Program-made: the position numbers and the translations under genes
Shown here: piece after piece, positions 7,047-15,072 of the stretch
How positions within the stretch are numbered: position 1 is the first letter of the stretch
Layout of the letters: every line of letters starts with the position of its first letter
The notes under the pieces: model-generated
What the model was told of the DNA's origin: nothing
Seen by the model: only the letters and a program-made list of their open reading frames with translations
The model's database searches: none
NCBI GenBank assembly: GCA_938020525.1
Contig: CALIHW010000066.1
Span: 1 to 64,000, forward strand
DNA length: 64,000 bases
Reading direction: 5' to 3'
Source: an uncultured Granulosicoccaceae bacterium
Lineage (GTDB): Bacteria; Pseudomonadota; Gammaproteobacteria; Granulosicoccales; Granulosicoccaceae

Positions 7047-8780
7047 TTATGAGTTTATCTTTTCCAGTAGCGCAGATTGTTTTTCTTTATCTGTACAGTG
7101 AAGGAAGCTCAGAGCTGGCCTTCGCACAGTTGAAAGACGAGTCTGGCGCAAAATGTTTTTGACTTCCAAAATCGAGTTGGGTGGCATACTGAATTCGCGT
7201 AAACCCAGGCCAAGCAAAAGTCTGGTGTAGTTCGGGTTACCTGCCATTTCGCCGCACATAGTTACGGGTATCTTGTGTTTTACCCCGGCATCAATAACCA
7301 TCTTGATCAGTGATAGCACTGCGGGGTTGAGTGGATCGTAGAGATAGTTAACCTGATCATCAACACGATCGATTGCCAGCGTGTATTGAATCAAGTCGTT
7401 CGTGCCGATTGATAAAAAATCGAGATGCTCGGCAAAATGACTGGCAGAAATTGCGGCCGCCGGTACTTCAATCATACCGCCGAGTGGGATCTTCTCATCA
7501 AACTTATAGCCATTGATCCGCATTGACTCTTTGGTTGTCTCAAGTAGGTGTTTTGCTTGTAACAGCTCAGGTACGGTACTTAACATCGGGAACATGATCT
7601 TGACCGGCCCTTTTGCCGATGCCCTGAGTATTGCTCTAAGTTGTGGCACAAAGATAGATGGATCATTCAGGCAAAGTCGAATACCGCGTAGCCCCATAGC
7701 AGGGTTATGTGCGACTGGTCCGGAATTGACTGCGTCAATTTCTTTGTCTGCACCAAGATCAACGGTTCTGATGGTCAGTGGCGCTCCCCGCAGAGCGCGT
7801 AAAACCCTGGTGTAGGTTTTATAATGCTCTTCTTCATCTGGAATTTTGTTGTCTTGTAGATAAAGAAACTCAGTGCGATATAAGCCCACACCAGATGCCT
7901 TGACTTTCCGTAGGTGTTTTAAATCTTCTTCTACTTCCATGTTGGCAAGTAAGGTGATTTTTTCACCGCTCTTTGCCCGGGATTTTGCATCGTTAAGTTT
8001 GCTTAGTTCTTTGGCCTTGCGGCGGAGATCGCGCTGACGTTTATGGAAATGTTCTATCAGTGTTTCATCTGGCTCGGCAATTACTAGCCCGTTCTTACCG
8101 TCGATAGCCAGTGTTTCACCTGCTTTTAGAAATAGTCTCGCGTCATGTAGACCTACTACTGCAGGAAGGTCCAGACTGCGGGCAAGTATTGCGGTATGAG
8201 ACAATGGCCCACCCATCTCTGTGACAAATCCAGCTACACCCGAATGCTGCATGATCATGGTGTCTGCAGGAGTCAGATCATCTGCAATTATAATTCGGTC
8301 TTTCCACTGAGTTTTTTTATCTGTCGTTCTGGTTTTTTCACTAGAAACCAGCGCATCCATGATGTGATTGAAGACATGCTTTACATCATCCTGACGTGTG
8401 GCGATGTACGGGTCATCCATGCTGTCGAAAACTTTTACAATAGCGTCGCGCTGTAGCTTCAGCGCCCATTCCGCATTGCACTGATTCTGTTTGATGAGCT
8501 CGATAGGCGAGGATGCCATCATTGCATCGTCAAGCATCAAGAGATGTGTTTCTATAAATGAGCTGACGTCATCTGGTGATTCTTTTGGTATTTCTTTGCG
8601 AATCTTGCGTAGTTGCTTCTTCGCGTTGCTGTGCGCAGTTTTGTAGCGTTTTATTTCTTTGCTGAGATCCTTTCCGGAAATTTTCTGCTCAATATACTCG
8701 TGCTGATTGCGACGCAGTATAAAAACATCACCGATAGATACACCGCGTGATACACCCATGCCGTTGAGCATGAGGGCCAT
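7047..8780 (-). CDS. ptsI: Phosphoenolpyruvate-protein phosphotransferase (enzyme I)
   Basis: A cytosolic protein of 577 residues that autophosphorylates from PEP and passes the phosphate to HPr. GGPLSHTAILARS (residues 190-202) carries the active histidine H196. The C-terminal PEP-binding barrel shows the family motifs around MFPMLS and the MCGEMAGNP segment. There is no N-terminal GAF domain, so it is a plain EI and not the long EI-Ntr (PtsP). The start ATG directly abuts the TAA of the HPr gene, suggesting translational coupling. No sugar permease is nearby, so the relay probably ends on PtsN in a regulatory role. Confidence 0.92.
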   Translation of the reverse strand: MALMLNGMGVSRGVSIGDVFILRRNQHEYIEQKISGKDLSKEIKRYKTAHSNAKKQLRKIRKEIPKESPDDVSSFIETHLLMLDDAMMASSPIELIKQNQCNAEWALKLQRDAIVKVFDSMDDPYIATRQDDVKHVFNHIMDALVSSEKTRTTDKKTQWKDRIIIADDLTPADTMIMQHSGVAGFVTEMGGPLSHTAILARSLDLPAVVGLHDARLFLKAGETLAIDGKNGLVIAEPDETLIEHFHKRQRDLRRKAKELSKLNDAKSRAKSGEKITLLANMEVEEDLKHLRKVKASGVGLYRTEFLYLQDNKIPDEEEHYKTYTRVLRALRGAPLTIRTVDLGADKEIDAVNSGPVAHNPAMGLRGIRLCLNDPSIFVPQLRAILRASAKGPVKIMFPMLSTVPELLQAKHLLETTKESMRINGYKFDEKIPLGGMIEVPAAAISASHFAEHLDFLSIGTNDLIQYTLAIDRVDDQVNYLYDPLNPAVLSLIKMVIDAGVKHKIPVTMCGEMAGNPNYTRLLLGLGLREFSMPPNSILEVKNILRQTRLSTVRRPALSFLHCTDKEKQSALLEKINS

Positions 8781-9050
8781 TTACTCGTCCTCTCCAAATT
8801 TGTCTTCAATCAGTTCTATGACTTCATTCAGTGCATCTTCCTGATCATCACCTTCGACAAATAGCGTTACTGTATTGCCTCTACTGGCTGCAAGCATCAT
8901 GACACTCATAATGCTTTTTGCGTTAACGCGTTGGTCTTGTTTTTCGATCTCAATAGAGCTTGTGTAGGCGCCCGCGATTTTGACCAGCTTGGCCGCTGCA
9001 CGTGCGTGCAGGCCGAGCTTATTGGTGATTTCAATCTCTCGCTCTAGCAA
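8781..9050 (-). CDS. ptsO: HPr-family phosphocarrier protein (HPr/NPr)
   Basis: A protein of 89 residues that carries phosphate from EI to EIIA-type proteins. H15 in KLGLHARAAAK is the phosphorylation site. S46 in NAKSIMSV corresponds to the regulatory serine of HPr kinase targets. The start is a TTG, supported by a strong GGAAGG Shine-Dalgarno sequence 5 bases upstream. The next gene (EI) begins at the base after its stop. A block of 15-bp tandem repeats separates it from rapZ. Calling it NPr (ptsO) rests on the neighbouring rpoN-ptsN-rapZ genes. ptsH would be an equally fair name given the plain EI partner. Confidence 0.9.
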   Translation of the reverse strand: MLEREIEITNKLGLHARAAAKLVKIAGAYTSSIEIEKQDQRVNAKSIMSVMMLAASRGNTVTLFVEGDDQEDALNEVIELIEDKFGEDE

Positions 9051-9060
9051 GAGTGCCTTC

Positions 9061-9135
9061 CTTGTAAGTCGTGGGCTTGTGAGTTGCGGTCTAGTGAGTT
9101 GAAGTCTTGTGAGATGGCGCCATGCGAGATTATCA
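9061..9135. repeat. 15-bp tandem repeat, 4 to 5 copies, between rapZ and the HPr gene
   Basis: Consecutive 15-mers read CTTGTAAGTCGTGGG, CTTGTGAGTTGCGGT, CTAGTGAGTTGAAGT, CTTGTGAGATGGCGC and a decayed fifth copy starting CATGCGAGAT. The array fills almost the whole spacer between the rapZ stop and the ribosome binding site of the HPr gene. Confidence 0.8.
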
Positions 9136-9137
9136 TG

Positions 9138-9992
9138 TCAGGAAATCTCGCGGTGTTTAACTGTGATTTGATCTATTTTACTTTTAATGTTTTCGCACAC
9201 AGTTTCAACAATATAAACCGATCTATGGCGCCCGCCGGTACAGCCAACAGACACTGTCAGATAAGCGCGGTTTTCCGCTTCGAATACAGGCGTCCAATCG
9301 ATAAAGAATCTGCTGATATCATCAGCCATCTTATTTACAGCATCGTGTTGTTGCAAAAATTCAGCTACCGGCGCATCTCTGCCCGTCATTGGTCTTAAAG
9401 GCGCTGACCAATACGGATTGGGAAGACACCGAACATCGAAAATGAAGTCGGTACCATAAGGTGGGCCGTGTTTGAAACCGAAGGATTGCAACAGCACATT
9501 GACTGGCGTTCTGTTCAGCCCGATGACACGCTTGCGCATCACTCCGCGCAGCTGATGTAAATTCAGGTTGGTGGTGTCAATGCTCACATCAGAACTTTGT
9601 TCGACACTCACAAGTATCGCGCGCTCGGCGACGATAGCTGACTCTAACGGAGCGCCACCCTGAGATAACGGGTGCTTACGTCTGGTTTCACTAAAGCGGG
9701 TCACCAGCGTGTCATTCTGTGCGTCGAGGAATACCACTTTGGTTTCCACCCCAAGTGATTGAACCTGGGTAATTGATGACTGGAAATGACCGAGCAGATC
9801 GGTTTCTCCGCGTGCATCAATACCCACGGCCACCCGATCATAGGTTGATGTATCCTGAGCCATCTTTTTGGCAAGATCCACCAGCATGCTGTTTGGCAGG
9901 TTATCTACGCAATAGTAACCTTCGTCTTCGAGTGTGTGCAGTGCCACGCTCTTACCTGCACCTGACAGGCCACTGATTATTATTAACTGCAT
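9138..9992 (-). CDS. rapZ: RNase adapter protein RapZ
   Basis: A protein of 284 residues. It binds nucleotides and small RNAs and, in E. coli, guides RNase E to the GlmZ RNA to control glucosamine-6-phosphate synthesis for the cell wall. The Walker A motif GLSGAGKS spans residues 8-15. DARGE (59-63) and the C-terminal GCTGGRHRS (about 250-258) are the other family hallmarks. It sits in the classic rpoN-hpf-ptsN-rapZ-HPr order. In E. coli RapZ also responds to the PTS-Ntr proteins, which matches this context. Confidence 0.95.
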   Translation of the reverse strand: MQLIIISGLSGAGKSVALHTLEDEGYYCVDNLPNSMLVDLAKKMAQDTSTYDRVAVGIDARGETDLLGHFQSSITQVQSLGVETKVVFLDAQNDTLVTRFSETRRKHPLSQGGAPLESAIVAERAILVSVEQSSDVSIDTTNLNLHQLRGVMRKRVIGLNRTPVNVLLQSFGFKHGPPYGTDFIFDVRCLPNPYWSAPLRPMTGRDAPVAEFLQQHDAVNKMADDISRFFIDWTPVFEAENRAYLTVSVGCTGGRHRSVYIVETVCENIKSKIDQITVKHREIS

Positions 9993-10123
9993 AAGATGCT
10001 TTCCACGATCTCTTTTCGCGTCGCTTTATTAGCTCTAAGTATACATTCTGGTTGAAAAACTGCCTGAGATGATAAAATACAGACAGTCCATCGAGTCGTA
10101 CAGAGACAGATGCGAACCGCTTT

Positions 10124-10615
10124 TTAGCTGTCCTCTTCGTCTGACTCTACAGGCAGATCAAGATTTTGCAGCAGGGCGAGTGTTTCGCCGGTTGATTGTG
10201 ATTCCCGCATCGCCTGGCGATTATCTGGCTCATTGAAGAACTTTGCCAGACTTGCCAGTATTTTCAGATGTCCTTCAACTTCGGTTTCCGGTATCAACAG
10301 CCCGATCACGATATCTACCGGCTCGCCATCGGCAGCGTCAAAGTCAATCGGTTCTGCAAGCGTTATAGCAGCACCAATCGGTTCGCTAATGAAGTCTACG
10401 CGGCCATGCGGGATTGCGACCCCGTGGCCTAATCCGGTGCATCCCAGACGCTCTCTTGCGGTGAGTGCATCGATAACTTCCATATCGACGCTGTCGTCCA
10501 GTTCGCTCTCATCCAGATTGCTCTCGATAAGCTCGGCAAGTAGTTGCAGGCACTTTTTCTTACTGCTCAAGGATGCGCGAGAGGATATTCGCGAAATATC
10601 AAAGAGATGGTTCAT
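10124..10615 (-). CDS. ptsN: PTS IIA-like nitrogen regulatory protein PtsN
   Basis: A EIIA-fructose-like protein of 163 residues that receives phosphate from HPr/NPr and regulates potassium, nitrogen and envelope functions by protein contacts. H70 in GVAIPHGRVDF is the phosphorylated histidine (the E. coli counterpart is H73). The length is usual. It follows hpf by about 240 bp on the same strand and precedes rapZ. No hprK gene lies between ptsN and rapZ, unlike in many related loci. Confidence 0.94.
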   Translation of the reverse strand: MNHLFDISRISSRASLSSKKKCLQLLAELIESNLDESELDDSVDMEVIDALTARERLGCTGLGHGVAIPHGRVDFISEPIGAAITLAEPIDFDAADGEPVDIVIGLLIPETEVEGHLKILASLAKFFNEPDNRQAMRESQSTGETLALLQNLDLPVESDEEDS

Positions 10616-10769
10616 TGGAAAAGATGCCAGCGTCTGGTTGCAGCGGGGTAGGGAAGCTTTCTAGGCCGAACTGTTCATGATATGGCGAGGTGCCGTCGGT
10701 TTCGCGAATAGTTTGGGCAGGCGTGCGGCAGGTTATAGCACAAGATCAGTGCAAAAGGGGTGCATCTCA

Positions 10770-10836
10770 GGCGAAAACCCGGTTTCAGGGAATAAAGGTG
10801 TTTCGCCCGGCATGCAACCCGCGAAATCTTCGCGGG
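10770..10836 (-). other. Two stem-loops downstream of hpf
   Basis: CCCGCGAA (10818-10825) and TTCGCGGG (10829-10836) pair perfectly around a 3-base loop. GGCGAAA (10770-10776) pairs with TTTCGCC (10801-10807) around a longer loop. Neither is followed by a T run on the minus strand, so they look like 3'-end or processing structures more than intrinsic terminators. Confidence 0.45.
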
Positions 10837-10856
10837 CAGCATGATAGAAGGCAGGA

Positions 10857-11219
10857 TTAATTCAAGTTTGAGGAGGGGCCTGGTTCTATTACCTCTTCTG
10901 TATCGGTAGCGATCTTGCCTTTGTCTTTTCGGTGGTGATTTTTGACCTTTTCCTTGTGTTTGATCAACTGTCGGTCCAACTTGTCTGTCAGAAGGTCAAT
11001 GGCTGCGTACATGTCTTCTTCTATAGTATCTGCGAAGAGCTGGTTGCCTTTTACGTTAACGGTTGCCTCGGCTTTTTGTCTCAGTTTTTCTACACTTAAA
11101 ATCACATGTACATCCTGTACATCGTCAGAGTGACGTTCGAGACGATCCATTTTAGAACTGACGTAGTCTCTAAGTGAATCCGTAAGGTCGAGATGATGTC
11201 CGGTAACCGTTAGGTTCAT
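10857..11219 (-). CDS. hpf: Ribosome hibernation promoting factor
   Basis: A protein of 120 residues of the HPF/YfiA family that binds the 30S subunit and helps inactivate ribosomes in slow growth. The beta-alpha fold shows in MNLTVTGHHLDLTDSLRDYV and in the segment around ATVNVKGNQLFADTIEEDMY. It is longer than short HPF (about 95 residues) because of a charged C-terminal tail, but it lacks the long-HPF dimerisation domain. It follows rpoN, as in most proteobacteria, but the 567-bp spacer with several inverted repeats suggests its own promoter. Confidence 0.93.
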   Translation of the reverse strand: MNLTVTGHHLDLTDSLRDYVSSKMDRLERHSDDVQDVHVILSVEKLRQKAEATVNVKGNQLFADTIEEDMYAAIDLLTDKLDRQLIKHKEKVKNHHRKDKGKIATDTEEVIEPGPSSNLN

Positions 11220-11494
11220 GCGTTCTTCTCCTGTATAGAGTTTTTATGATTGGCAATAATGCAGCTGAAGAGCTCCTGCACTGAATGTATTGCCGGAGTT
11301 GATAAATAACTAAGTGGTGATAGGGCAGCAGGTTTTAAAGTGGCTGAGAGCTGATTCTGATAACGGGTTCTATGTAAATTTATTGTTAAGCACCAGCGAA
11401 GTCGCAAATAATTAAGGAAAAAATAAGGTATACAGAGTGCTGCAATAGAAGAGGATGTTTTTGTGTAACAGGTGGAGGGCGACTGAGTAAATGC

Positions 11495-11569
11495 GCTGCC
11501 AACTATTGCAGTGGCAGCAGACTGGAATTTACCAGCCATAAGAACATACTTAATTGTTAAAGTATGTTC
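11495..11569. other. Two perfect inverted repeats upstream of hpf
   Basis: GCTGCCA (11495-11501) pairs with TGGCAGC (11512-11518). GAACATACTT (11542-11551) pairs with AAGTATGTTC (11560-11569) across an 8-base loop. The second is a perfect 10-bp stem. They could be an operator pair, leader hairpins of hpf, or part of a small RNA. On the plus strand a T7 run follows 12-13 bases later, too far away for a normal terminator. Confidence 0.4.
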
Positions 11570-11744
11570 GATGAGAATAACCTTTTTTTCATTCGTTTCC
11601 CTCATGTAACCTGAGTAACTACCTGAGTCGCTACCGAAGAAACTATCAAGAATAACTATGAATGATCGCGAGTTAAGATCGAGTCTAACCCGCGCCAGTC
11701 ACACACCTCTTCACTACACCCTATCATAAAATCATTATGTGTCT

Positions 11745-11763
11745 ACCGGGCATTGCGCCCGGT
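11745..11763 (-). terminator. Hairpin after rpoN, weak tail
   Basis: ACCGGGC (11745-11751) and GCCCGGT (11757-11763) form a GC-rich stem 24 bases after the rpoN stop. On the minus strand the sequence that follows is AT-rich but has no clean T run, so termination efficiency is doubtful. Confidence 0.45.
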
Positions 11764-11786
11764 TACTAATTTTATATAAAAACTTG

Positions 11787-13331
11787 TCAGTTTAGACGCT
11801 TCCTTTCGTTGGAAGGAGGAATTGACATGGATTCTCTGTACTTGGCCACAGTTCTACGAGCTACCTGGATTCCAGATGCGACTAGAGTGTTAGCTATTTT
11901 ACTATCGCTTAAAGGTTTGCCCGGATCTTCCTTGGCAATAAACTTACGTATCATTGCGCGAATTGCAGTCGCAGAACATTCGCCACCATCTGCTGTCGAA
12001 ACATGACTTGAGAAAAAGTATTTAAATTCGAAAATACCGCGCGGTGTATGAATGTACTTCTGTGTCGTTACGCGGGATATGGTCGACTCATGTAGTTCAA
12101 GGTGTTCTGCGATATCGCGTAGTACCAGCGGACGCATGGCCTCATCGCCGTATTCCAGAAATCCGCGCTGTCGTTCGACAATTGCAGTGCCGACTCTCAA
12201 CAGGGTTTCGTTTCGGCTTTGCAAGCTTTTGATAAACCAGCGTGCTTCTTGCAGCTGGTTTCGCATGTAGTTGTTGTCGTCGCTTTTGTCTGCACGCTTA
12301 ACAAGGCCAGCGTACATCGAATTGACAGCAAGTCTTGGAGCGATGTCCGGATTCAGTTCTACCCGCCAGACACCTTTTATTTTCTTTACAAATACATCCG
12401 GAACAATATATTGCGGATCTTTAGATACGACTTGAGAGCCTGGTCGGGGTGTTAGACTCTGGATGGTTTGAATAGAGCTCTGCAGCTGGGCATCGTTAAT
12501 TTTTAACTGGCGTTTGATCTTTGCAAAATCGCGTGATGCGAGCATCTGCAAATGCTCACCAATAAGTTGCTTGCACACTTCAATGTGCGGAGTAGAGTCC
12601 ATTTCCTGCAGCTGAAGCAACATGCATTCGCGTGTATCTCGGGAACCGCAACCAATAGGGTCAAGTTGTTGAATTAATCGAAGCATTGCTTCAACTTCTT
12701 CTTCCTCACAATGATCCTCCGGGTTATCGAAGTTTGCGTTTACTGCTTCGATAACGTCACTGATTTCATCTTCGAGATAACCGTTGTCATCAATACAGTT
12801 GATCAGTGTTGCTGCGATAATTTGATCTGCATCTGAAAGTTTGCGCAGACGAAGTTGATCCATGAGGTGGTCTTGCAGGTTTCCGGTACCTGCGCTGGTG
12901 TATTCTGTAAAGTCGCGTTGATTCTCATCACCTGCTTGCATGGTGCTTGAACCATAGGAAGGCTCATATATATCCTCCCACGCGCTATCGACGGGAAGTT
13001 CATCAGGAATGTCAGGTGTGGCATCAGCAATTTCTACAGTGGCAGAAATATCATCCATTGGATCGACAGCTTCTACTTGCCCATCGTCGTCATTGCTGGC
13101 TTCCTCCTGCGCTTTGGTTTCGCGATCATTTTCGCTGCGCATTTTTGCAGCGTCTTTTTCAGGATTGTCTTCGCCTTCTTCTTGTACTTCCAGCATTGGA
13201 TTGCTTTCCAATGCTTCTTGTATTTCTGTTTGTAGTTCTAAAGTAGACAGTTGCAGCAATTTTATTGCTTGCTGCAATTGTGGTGTCATGGCCAGTTGCT
13301 GGCCCATTTTTATTTGTAAAGATTGCTTCAT
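11787..13331 (-). CDS. rpoN: RNA polymerase sigma-54 factor RpoN
   Basis: Sigma-54 of 514 residues, which directs RNA polymerase to -24/-12 promoters and needs enhancer-binding ATPases. The start at 13331 is chosen because the protein then begins MKQSLQIKMGQQLAMTPQLQ, the conserved Gln/Leu-rich activator region. The open frame reaches 13442, but the extra 37 residues look unrelated. A very acidic linker follows (about residues 50-130), then the core-binding region. The RpoN box ARRTVAKYRE is at about 491-500. It lies between lptB and hpf in the conserved order. Two palindromes in the upstream spacer may be operators. Confidence 0.95.
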   Translation of the reverse strand: MKQSLQIKMGQQLAMTPQLQQAIKLLQLSTLELQTEIQEALESNPMLEVQEEGEDNPEKDAAKMRSENDRETKAQEEASNDDDGQVEAVDPMDDISATVEIADATPDIPDELPVDSAWEDIYEPSYGSSTMQAGDENQRDFTEYTSAGTGNLQDHLMDQLRLRKLSDADQIIAATLINCIDDNGYLEDEISDVIEAVNANFDNPEDHCEEEEVEAMLRLIQQLDPIGCGSRDTRECMLLQLQEMDSTPHIEVCKQLIGEHLQMLASRDFAKIKRQLKINDAQLQSSIQTIQSLTPRPGSQVVSKDPQYIVPDVFVKKIKGVWRVELNPDIAPRLAVNSMYAGLVKRADKSDDNNYMRNQLQEARWFIKSLQSRNETLLRVGTAIVERQRGFLEYGDEAMRPLVLRDIAEHLELHESTISRVTTQKYIHTPRGIFEFKYFFSSHVSTADGGECSATAIRAMIRKFIAKEDPGKPLSDSKIANTLVASGIQVARRTVAKYRESMSIPPSNERKRLN

Positions 13332-13733
13332 ACTGTGCGCTGTACCGTTGTTATGCAGACTTGTACTTTCTAGTGCGGAACGTCCCGATGTTTCGTACTG
13401 TTGGCAATCCTCGGGCAGGTACTGCGGAGTACCTGTCGCCAACGTCTGTTTTGGTTTACTAAGGTCGCAGCCGCTTTGTCAGTGTTCCAACAAGGCAGTC
13501 TATGACGTACAGGTAAAGTATGGTTCAATTGTACTCAACCGCAATGTCATTTCGACATTATTTATCTCCAGTGAACAATGTCTCATTACAGCGCTGAAAA
13601 TGGAGAGTTTGTTGCTGTGCGTTGAAAATAGCGTCATTGCAATGACTGTTAATCGATTGTCAGTGCGGTGTTGTTGGTGGTCGTAAGATGGAACAGGCGT
13701 TGATGCTTCGTTAGGGTCTTAAAGTTAAAGTGT
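13332..13733. other. 402-bp lptB-rpoN spacer with two palindromes
   Basis: No gene is supported here. An opposite-strand frame of 225 codons (13009-13686) lies largely inside rpoN and is a shadow. The stretch holds AATGTC (13543-13548) with GACATT (13554-13559) and a perfect 14-bp palindrome GTCATTGCAATGAC at 13633-13646. These are candidate operators or promoter elements for rpoN. Confidence 0.4.
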
Positions 13734-14459
13734 TTACAAAGTAAAACTTTCGCCAAGATAAACCTCTTTCACTTGCTGGTTTTGCAGTATCGTCTCTGCC
13801 GTGCCCTCGGCAATCAAGCCACCATCGCTGAGTATATAAGCGCGCTCACAAATACCGAGTGTTTCGCGAACATTGTGATCTGTTATCAGAACCCCGATGC
13901 CTCGTTGTTGCAAGTGACTGATAATGCGCTGGATATCGATTACCGAAATTGGATCAACACCGGCAAACGGCTCATCAAGCAAGATAAAAACGGGATCGGC
14001 GGCCAGCGCTCTTGCAATTTCTACACGACGTCTTTCACCGCCGGACAGGCTCATGCCGAGGCTGTCGCGTATATGGGTGATCTGTAGTTCGCTAAGCAGG
14101 TTTTCAACAACATCGCGATAATCACGTCTGCTTAGATCTTGTCGATACTGAAGAATAGAGACGATGTTCTCCTCGACTGTCAGTTTCCTGAAAACAGAGG
14201 CTTCCTGTGGCAGATAACCGACGCCTTGCCGGGCGCGAACGTGCATCGGGTCAGTTGTAATGTCTCGATCGTTTAGCAAAATCCGGCCGCTATCCGGTCT
14301 CACCAGCCCAACAACAATGTAAAAGCATGTCGTTTTTCCTGCCCCATTTGGCCCAAGCAGGCCCACAACTTCCCCTTGATTGATGCGCATGGAAACGCCA
14401 TCGAGCACGGTGCGCTTGCTATATGCCTTCTTTAATTCTTCGGCTATCAATGTAGACAT
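13734..14459 (-). CDS. lptB: LPS export ABC transporter ATP-binding protein LptB
   Basis: The cytosolic ATPase (241 residues) of the LptBFG complex that pulls LPS out of the inner membrane. Walker A GPNGAGKT is at residues 36-43, the signature LSGGE at 138-142, Walker B VFILLDEP at 157-164 and the switch histidine at 195. The length is usual for the family. It follows lptC-lptA on the same strand and precedes rpoN, the standard proteobacterial order. lptF and lptG are not in the window. Confidence 0.96.
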   Translation of the reverse strand: MSTLIAEELKKAYSKRTVLDGVSMRINQGEVVGLLGPNGAGKTTCFYIVVGLVRPDSGRILLNDRDITTDPMHVRARQGVGYLPQEASVFRKLTVEENIVSILQYRQDLSRRDYRDVVENLLSELQITHIRDSLGMSLSGGERRRVEIARALAADPVFILLDEPFAGVDPISVIDIQRIISHLQQRGIGVLITDHNVRETLGICERAYILSDGGLIAEGTAETILQNQQVKEVYLGESFTL

Positions 14460-14478
14460 AGTTTATTCGAGGGTTTCA

Positions 14479-14508
14479 AAGCACAGGTTATCGAAGCACA
14501 GGTTTTCG
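14479..14508. repeat. 15-bp tandem duplication between lptA and lptB
   Basis: AAGCACAGGTTATCG (14479-14493) is followed directly by AAGCACAGGTTTTCG (14494-14508), with 14 of 15 bases identical. Confidence 0.75.
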
Positions 14509-14540
14509 TATCGATAGTTAAGTTAGTCAATGAACATCAG

Positions 14541-15044
14541 TCATGGTTTGAGTTTGCCAGGTTGCAAAGTGATGTTGACCCGACCTTTGTTGTTTCCAGC
14601 GGCTTTAAAGGTAAGTTCGCTGAGGTTGTATTCTATGGTGTCACCCGAGAGTTTTTGCCCTGGTCGTTCAAAATTTGCATTGCCGCGAAAGGTTATCTGA
14701 GTAGTGGCAGTGTTGTACGAAATTTCATCACACGCACCTTTTATCAGTTCGTTGTTTGGGGTCATCTGTTGAAATTTGATCGGTGAGCCCGTCCCGGTGA
14801 TGCGAAAAAGGGTGCCATCGCGGATTTCTATTTTAATAGTATCAGCGGTAATCGACATTGAACCCTGAGTGACCTCGACATTGCCAGACAGCGTTTGTGT
14901 GCCCTGACGGTCATCGTAGATAGAGGTATCTGCTTTGACGTTGATCGGTTTTGTGTGATCGTTGGATTGTGCTATTGCCTGGTCACTGGTGATGACACTG
15001 GTCATGAAAAGCAGTGCAGTTAATAACGCTGCAAGCGTAATCAT
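14541..15044 (-). CDS. lptA: Lipopolysaccharide transport periplasmic protein LptA
   Basis: A protein of 167 residues that forms the periplasmic bridge carrying LPS from LptC to the outer membrane LptD. The start at 15044 is chosen because it opens with a signal peptide (MITLAALLTALLFMTSVI, cleavage after AIAQ). The longer frame to 15182 would overlap lptC. The mature part shows the OstA-type beta-jellyroll repeats, such as QTLSGNVEVTQGSMSITAD. It lies 28 bp after lptC and 81 bp before lptB. A 15-bp tandem repeat sits in the second gap. Confidence 0.92.
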   Translation of the reverse strand: MITLAALLTALLFMTSVITSDQAIAQSNDHTKPINVKADTSIYDDRQGTQTLSGNVEVTQGSMSITADTIKIEIRDGTLFRITGTGSPIKFQQMTPNNELIKGACDEISYNTATTQITFRGNANFERPGQKLSGDTIEYNLSELTFKAAGNNKGRVNITLQPGKLKP

Positions 15045-15072
15045 GCGCGAATAGATCCGCGGGACAACATCT

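Larger units (their letters stand above)
11220..11786. other. 567-bp rpoN-hpf intergenic region
   Basis: A 129-codon frame on the minus strand (11216-11605) overlaps the hpf start. Its composition is not protein-like and no motif is seen, so I do not call a gene. The region contains two perfect inverted repeats (11495-11569), a rpoN-proximal hairpin (11745-11763) and a degenerate 12-bp tandem repeat around 11604-11660. It probably carries the hpf promoter and leader, or a small RNA. Confidence 0.5.

Noticed and set aside
7047-8780. PtsP (EI-Ntr)
   Set aside because: The N-terminal GAF domain of PtsP is absent. The protein begins directly with the EI domain.
11216-11605. 129-codon minus-strand frame upstream of hpf
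   Set aside because: It overlaps the hpf start, the composition is Ser/Thr/Leu-rich without domain pattern, and it lies across inverted repeats. Probably non-coding.
13009-13686. 225-codon plus-strand frame opposite rpoN
   Set aside because: It is mostly the antisense of the acidic region of rpoN, which produces long Ser/Cys-rich shadow frames.
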